Shown in pieces: positions 59,866-64,000 of a stretch of DNA of 64,000 nt. The position numbers were made by a program, and so were the translations under genes. The notes under the pieces were generated by a model. The model saw only the letters and a list, made by a program, of their open reading frames with translations, did not search any database and was not told where the DNA came from. The stretch is from Methylobacterium sp. C25 (GTDB lineage Bacteria; Pseudomonadota; Alphaproteobacteria; Rhizobiales; Beijerinckiaceae): the NCBI RefSeq assembly GCF_021352225.1, contig NZ_JAAUVI010000003.1:434001-498000 (forward strand). The letters are read 5' to 3'. Numbering within the stretch: position 1 is the stretch's first letter; each line of letters starts with the position of its first letter.

Positions 59866-60336
59866 ATGAGCCGCGTCAGCATTCAGCCCGAACCCTTCGA
59901 CGTTGCAGCCGAACTCGCGGCGGTCGAGGCTGGCCTGCAAGGCCGCGCCGGAGCGGTAGTGAGCTTCACGGGCCTGTGCCGCGACGAAGACGGCCGGCTG
60001 ACGGCGCTGGAGCTCGAGCACTATCCCGGAATGGCCGAGGCCGAGATCGAGCGTGTCGTCGAGGAGGCCGAGGGACGCTGGCCGATCCAGGCAGTCCGCG
60101 TCATCCATCGGCACGGGCTGATCCGGCCGGGCGCGGGCATCGTGCTGGTGATCACGGCCTCGGCGCATCGCAAAGCGGCTTTCGAGGCAGCAGACTTCCT
60201 GATGGACTACCTGAAGGCCCGTGCACCGTTCTGGAAGCGAGAGCATCTCACCGACGGGACGACGGGCGGCTGGGTCGAGGCGATAGAAGCCGACGCGCAG
60301 GCGGCCCAGAGCTGGGCCGCAGGATCCCGAGGGTGA
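59866..60336 (+). CDS. moaE: molybdopterin synthase catalytic subunit
   Basis: 156 residues. MoaE, with sulfur-carrying MoaD, converts precursor Z to molybdopterin. GAVVSFTGLCRDEDG, LELEHYPGMAEAEI, VRVIHRHGLIRPGAGIVLV and the lysine-containing APFWKREHL are all family signatures. GAGGAG six bases upstream fixes the ATG at 59866. moaD and moaA are not nearby in the window. The enzyme would serve molybdenum enzymes such as formate dehydrogenase, which methylotrophs need. Confidence 0.95.
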   Translation: MSRVSIQPEPFDVAAELAAVEAGLQGRAGAVVSFTGLCRDEDGRLTALELEHYPGMAEAEIERVVEEAEGRWPIQAVRVIHRHGLIRPGAGIVLVITASAHRKAAFEAADFLMDYLKARAPFWKREHLTDGTTGGWVEAIEADAQAAQSWAAGSRG

Positions 60337-60399
60337 TGGACGCCGCCGCCATTTGCGTCCATGCCGCGGGCAACAGCCGGATCGGCGGGGGACATGTGT

Positions 60400-61566
60400 A
60401 TGGCGACCGAGGAGTTCGAGGCGCAGCCAGCCGCACCGCCCGCAGACGGGGTGGCCGGTTCCGAGCGTAGCACCCGCTCGCTCGTGGTCTCAGGCATCGC
60501 CGTCGTCGCCTTCATCGCCCTGCTCGCACTGGCCTGGACGGCTTCAGCGACGCTGCTCCTGATCTTCGCCGGCATCCTGCTCGGTGTGTTCCTCGATGGG
60601 CTGACGCGCGGCCTCGGTTATGTCCTGCGGCTTCCGCGCGCTCTGCGCCTCACCGCCGTCAGCATGGCGGTGGCCGGGCTGCTGCTCGGGATGAGCGCCT
60701 TCGGGGGCGCCACGATCGCCCAGCAGGCGCGCGATCTCGGCCAGACCATCCAGAGCCAGTCCGGCACGGTACGCGATTGGCTGAAGAGCCACGGCATCGA
60801 TGTCGGCAAGCTCGAAGCCCTGCAGGGCACGGGCGAGCCCAAGCCCGGCGGCGAGGAGGAGCAGAAGGGCGGCTTCGGCAGCTTCGCCTCGGGCGTCCTG
60901 AAGAGCCCCGGCTCGCTGCTTTCCGATGCCGGAAACGTGCTTGGCCCGGCTGCGGCGGTGCTGCTCGAACTGTTCAACGCGCTCGGCAACGTCTTGGTAA
61001 TCGTGTTCCTCGGCCTCTCGGTTGCGGCCGATCCGAGCGCCTATCGCAACGGCCTCGTCCGATTCCTTCCGCCGCGGCATCGCAAACGCGGCGGCCAGGT
61101 GCTCGACGGCATGGGCGAGACGCTGCGGCACTGGCTGTTTGGCCAGCTCATCACCATGGCGGTAATCTTCCTCTTCACCTGGGCGGGTCTCGCCTTCCTC
61201 GGCATCGGCGGCTCGCTGATCCTGGGCCTCCAGGCGGGTCTTCTCGCGTTCATCCCGACGGTCGGTCCGCTGGTGGCGGGTGCGATCATTCTGCTGGCGA
61301 GCCTGGCGTCGGGCTTCAACGCCCTGCTCGGTGCGCTCGGCGTCTATCTCGCAGTTCAGACGCTGGAGAGCTACGGCCTGACGCCCTTCATCCAGAAGCG
61401 CGCTCTGGACATCCCGCCCGCCACGATCTTCGCCGGGCAGCTCCTGCTTGGCGTGCTGTTCGGGCTATGGGGCATCGCGCTGGCGCTGCCCATGATGGCG
61501 GTGATCAAGGTGCTGCTGGAGCAGCTCTACATCGAGGACACGCTCGGGGAGCAGGCAGAGGTTTGA
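60400..61566 (+). CDS. AI-2E family transporter (YdbI/PerM type)
   Basis: 388 residues with about eight membrane helices and a soluble loop (about 120-190) containing a GEPKPGGEEEQKGG stretch. Signatures are LLIFAGILLGVFLDGL near the start and AGLLAFIPTVGPLVAGAIILL, which is the family's conserved FxPxxGP helix. The AI-2E (PerM) family includes autoinducer exporters and Na+/H+ antiporters, so the name does not fix the substrate. ATG 60400 has a G-run at good spacing; ATG 60394 is two codons upstream. Confidence 0.85.
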   Translation: MATEEFEAQPAAPPADGVAGSERSTRSLVVSGIAVVAFIALLALAWTASATLLLIFAGILLGVFLDGLTRGLGYVLRLPRALRLTAVSMAVAGLLLGMSAFGGATIAQQARDLGQTIQSQSGTVRDWLKSHGIDVGKLEALQGTGEPKPGGEEEQKGGFGSFASGVLKSPGSLLSDAGNVLGPAAAVLLELFNALGNVLVIVFLGLSVAADPSAYRNGLVRFLPPRHRKRGGQVLDGMGETLRHWLFGQLITMAVIFLFTWAGLAFLGIGGSLILGLQAGLLAFIPTVGPLVAGAIILLASLASGFNALLGALGVYLAVQTLESYGLTPFIQKRALDIPPATIFAGQLLLGVLFGLWGIALALPMMAVIKVLLEQLYIEDTLGEQAEV

Positions 61567-61580
61567 GGCCAGGAGCTTCC

Positions 61581-61661
61581 GTCATCGCGAGCCAATCGAG
61601 GCGATCCAGGGTGAACGCGTCAGAAGTCTGAGCATGATGTCCTGGATCGCCCCGCAATGAC
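61581..61661. repeat. inverted-repeat intergenic element
   Basis: The left arm begins GTCATCGCGAGCC and ends GGCGATCCAGG (61581-61610); the right arm CCTGGATCGCCCCGCAATGAC (61641-61661) is its imperfect reverse complement. The GTCATTGCG/CGCAATGAC ends relate it to the fragment at 905-974. It lies between two convergent genes and could serve both as a terminator. Confidence 0.7.
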
Positions 61662-61669
61662 GGAGAGGC

Positions 61670-62890
61670 TCAGACAGCCTGCTGCAGCGGCACCACGTTG
61701 TGCAGCGTCTTGTCCGCCGTATCGAAGAAGCGGCGCACGTTGCGCGCGGCCTGGCGGATGCGCTGCTCGTTCTCGACGAGGGCGATGCGCACGAAGTCGT
61801 CGCCATGCTCGCCGAAACCGATGCCCGGCGCGACGGCGACGTCCGACTTCTCGAGCAGGAGCTTGGAGAATTCCAGGCTGCCCATCGGCTTGTACTTCTC
61901 AGGGATCGGCACCCAGGCGAACATCGAAGCCTGCGGCGGGGGGATCACCCAGCCGGCCTTACCGAAGGACTCGACCATCACGTCGCGGCGCTTCTTATAG
62001 GTGGCGCGCATCTCCTTGATGCAGTCGTCCGGCCCGTTGATCGCGGCGGTGGCGGCGACCTGGATCGGGGTGAAGGCGCCGTAATCGAGATACGACTTTA
62101 CGCGCGTCAGCGCCGCGAGCAGGCGCTCGTTGCCGACCGCGAAGCCCATGCGCCAGCCGGCCATGGAATAGGTCTTCGAGAGCGAGGTGAACTCCACCGT
62201 CACGTCGATGGCGCCCGGCACCTGCAGCACGGATGGCGGCGGGTTCTTCTCGTCGAAATAGACCTCCGCATAGGCGAGGTCGGAGAGCAGGATGATCTCG
62301 TGCTTCTTCGCGAAGGCGACGAGGTCCGTGTAGAAATCCAGGCTCGCGACATACGAGGTCGGGTTCGACGGGTAGCAGACCACGAGCGCGACAGGCTTCG
62401 GGATCGAGTGCAGCATTGCGCGTTCCAGGATCGGGAACATCGCGGGCGTGGGCTCTGCCGGCACGGAGCGCACGACGCCGCCGGCCATCAGGAAGCCGAA
62501 TGCGTGGATCGGGTAACTCGGGTTCGGCACGATCACCACGTCGCCCGGCGCCGTGATCGCCTGCGCCATGTTGGCGAAGCCTTCCTTCGAGCCGAGCGTC
62601 GCCACGACCTGTGTGTCCGGGTTCAGGCTCACGCCGAAACGGCGCTGGTAGTAGCCGGCTTGGGCGCGGCGCAGGCCGGCAATGCCCTTCGAAGCCGAAT
62701 AGCGGTCAGTGCGTGGACGGCCGGCCGTCTCGACGAGCTTGGCGATCACGTGCTTGGGGGCATCGAGGTCCGGATTGCCCATGCCGAGATCGATGATGTC
62801 GGCGCCGCGGGCTCGGGCGGCGGCCTTGATCCGGTTGACCTGCTCGAAAACGTAGGGCGGGAGGCGCTTGATGCGGTGAAAATCGGTCAT
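61670..62890 (-). CDS. class I/II PLP aminotransferase (AlaC-like)
   Basis: 406 residues. DFHRIKRLPPYVFEQVNRIKAAARARG is the shared start of the AlaC/aspartate transaminase-like group. DLGMGNPDLDAP, the PLP-binding NPSYPIHAFG region, CYPSNPTSYV, DLAYAEVYFD, and the Schiff-base lysine in SLSKTYSMAGWRMGF are all present. Similar genes are annotated as alanine or LL-diaminopimelate aminotransferase; AlaC-type alanine transaminase is my best guess. ATG 62890 gives the expected N-terminus. Confidence 0.87.
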   Translation of the reverse strand: MTDFHRIKRLPPYVFEQVNRIKAAARARGADIIDLGMGNPDLDAPKHVIAKLVETAGRPRTDRYSASKGIAGLRRAQAGYYQRRFGVSLNPDTQVVATLGSKEGFANMAQAITAPGDVVIVPNPSYPIHAFGFLMAGGVVRSVPAEPTPAMFPILERAMLHSIPKPVALVVCYPSNPTSYVASLDFYTDLVAFAKKHEIILLSDLAYAEVYFDEKNPPPSVLQVPGAIDVTVEFTSLSKTYSMAGWRMGFAVGNERLLAALTRVKSYLDYGAFTPIQVAATAAINGPDDCIKEMRATYKKRRDVMVESFGKAGWVIPPPQASMFAWVPIPEKYKPMGSLEFSKLLLEKSDVAVAPGIGFGEHGDDFVRIALVENEQRIRQAARNVRRFFDTADKTLHNVVPLQQAV

Positions 62891-63048
62891 GGCGTTCTTG
62901 GCGTCCAGAGCATACGAGCCTCCGTTGCGAGGCCCGTCATCACGCACGGCGATGAATCGTTATTCCTATCACCGTCCGGCGCGAACGCCGACCCCCCGAG
63001 CCGGTGATCAATGCCTTCGATGCTCGATGGGCGGCCGGGCCAGTGCGG

Positions 63049-63405
63049 CTATTCGGCCGGCGGCTGGGCCGGTTTCAGGCCCTTGGCGACACCCTTGGCC
63101 GCGCCCTCGGCAGTCTTGCCACGGGCCTCGTTGCGCGTGCGAGCCGCTTCGAGATCCGCCTCGAGCGATTTCTGGGCCGTCGCGTTGCGGGCGCGGATCT
63201 CGCGCTTGGGCTCGTCCTTGCCCACCGGCATGTAGGTGCCCGAGCGGCGCGACGACTCGATGAACTCGGGCGCCTCGACCGCCTTCGGTCCGTAGCCGGC
63301 ACCGACCATGGCGGCCTTTATCGGATTGACGTCGCTGGAGCAGCCGGCGGCGTTCGCGGCGGCGAGCAGGACAACGGCAAATCCCAGGAGTCTGGACGAA
63401 AGCAT
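63049..63405 (-). CDS. small lipoprotein of unknown function
   Basis: 118 residues. The signal sequence LLGFAVVLLAAANAAGCSS ends in an acceptable lipobox (NAAGC). The mature part is basic and helical (EADLEAARTRNEARGKTAEGAAKG), with GKDEPKREIRARNATAQKSLE in the middle. I do not recognise a family. It lies between the aminotransferase and the divergent phaC. Longer in-frame starts exist upstream, but ATG 63405 gives the proper signal sequence. Confidence 0.65.
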   Translation of the reverse strand: MLSSRLLGFAVVLLAAANAAGCSSDVNPIKAAMVGAGYGPKAVEAPEFIESSRRSGTYMPVGKDEPKREIRARNATAQKSLEADLEAARTRNEARGKTAEGAAKGVAKGLKPAQPPAE

Positions 63406-63542
63406 GGGGGTGCGCGATCTGGACAATGTCGGGCGGACTGGCGACATGTTCGGGTGAAGCGCTAATTTGTCCGAAACGAGGCCCACCGTCGCACGGTTGA
63501 CGTGAAGAGACGGGAGAGAGCCGACAAGGGAGGATCAAACGC

Positions 63543-64000
63543 GTGTCGGACGTTCCGAAGCCGGCCAGTCCGGATCTGGAAGCGATCTCGCGCAACGCCG
63601 CGGCCTTGGCCGAGGGGTTCGGGCGCATGTCCGCCAGCTATCTCGCCCCGCTCGACAGTAAGCCGAACGGGCGCGCATCTGGCGGCCAATCCGACGAAAT
63701 GGGCGAGATGACCCGCACGCTCACCAAGGTCGCCGAGACCTGGATGAGCGATCCGCAGCGCGCGATGCAGGCGCAGGCGCAGCTCGGCCAAGCTTTCATG
63801 TCGCTCTGGACCTCGACCCTGACCCGGATGCAGGGCAACGCCGCCGAGCCGGCCATTCCCACCGATCCGAAGGACAAGCGCTTCGCCGACCCGGAATGGT
63901 CGTCGAACCCGGTTTTCGACTTCATCAAGCAGAGCTACCTGATCACGGCCCGCTGGGCCGAGGGGCTCGTCGAGAATGCCGAGGGCATCGACGCGCATAC
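63543..64000 (+). CDS. phaC: class I poly-3-hydroxyalkanoate synthase, N-terminal part
   Basis: 152 codons before the window edge. The segment DPKDKRFADPEWSSNPVFDF is the conserved N-terminal motif of class I PhaC, and IKQSYLITARWAEGLV follows. The catalytic lipase-box region lies beyond the edge. The GTG start has GGGAGGA (63528-63534) eight bases upstream, a strong site. It polymerises 3-hydroxybutyryl-CoA into storage granules, as expected in a methylotroph of this type. Confidence 0.92.
   Translation, partial: MSDVPKPASPDLEAISRNAAALAEGFGRMSASYLAPLDSKPNGRASGGQSDEMGEMTRTLTKVAETWMSDPQRAMQAQAQLGQAFMSLWTSTLTRMQGNAAEPAIPTDPKDKRFADPEWSSNPVFDFIKQSYLITARWAEGLVENAEGIDAH

Overview
The window is about 64 kb of high-GC chromosomal DNA from an alphaproteobacterial methylotroph, almost certainly a Methylobacterium/Methylorubrum species. 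The main evidence is a complete, uninterrupted methanol dehydrogenase cluster in the order mxaF-J-G-I-R-S-A-C-K-L-D-E-H-B (27995-40544). Its promoter has the Methylobacterium mxaF form, and the large subunit carries the calcium-type active site (WDYA rather than the lanthanide-type WDYD). Supporting signs are a PHA synthase gene at the right edge, a GGAAC-N16-CGTT general-stress promoter and strongly GC-biased codon use. No tRNA, rRNA, CRISPR array, insertion sequence or prophage was seen.

Left part (1-27500): the end of glnD, then grpE; a minus-strand pair made of an SDR oxidoreductase and a degenerate protease with a peptidoglycan-binding domain; an alpha-2-macroglobulin/PbpC pair; a histidine phosphatase; a metal-export group (DUF1007 plus an RcnA-like permease) with an unrecognised protein; glyS; a YafK-type L,D-transpeptidase; an MBL-fold protein; a DsbD/ScsB-type disulfide reductase; an AsmA-like protein; scoA and scoB split by a repeat; a small unknown protein; a haloacetate-dehalogenase-like hydrolase; and a trypsin-like protease divergent from mxaF.

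Centre (27500-40550): mxaF/mxaI are the MDH subunits, mxaG is cytochrome cL, mxaJ and mxaD are periplasmic accessory proteins, mxaRSACKL is the MoxR-ATPase/DUF58/VWA/membrane module tied to calcium insertion and enzyme maturation, mxaE and mxaH are exported proteins of unclear role, and mxaB is a response regulator. Six gene junctions are 4-base start/stop overlaps. Strong hairpins follow mxaF and mxaI, which suggests that mRNA processing sets unequal protein amounts.

Right part (40550-64000): hisN, sufE, a PAS/HisKA_2 sensor protein with a damaged ATPase domain behind an EcfG-type promoter, zwf, a second SDR, a YcbB-like L,D-transpeptidase, a parvulin isomerase, a DsbA-like protein, padR-ampG, a fused Aas-type acyltransferase/acyl-ACP synthetase divergent from a TetR regulator, a marR-isochorismatase-membrane protein-MFS operon, a tandem gamma-carbonic-anhydrase-like protein, moaE, an AI-2E family permease, an aminotransferase, a small lipoprotein and the start of phaC. 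Three regulator genes (padR, tetR, marR) have clear palindromes in their upstream regions.

The observations most worth following are the tandem gamma-carbonic-anhydrase-like protein, whose two halves keep complementary metal ligands; the apparent pseudo-kinase under stress-sigma control; the exported pseudo-protease; and the RNA hairpins and divergent protease around mxaF.
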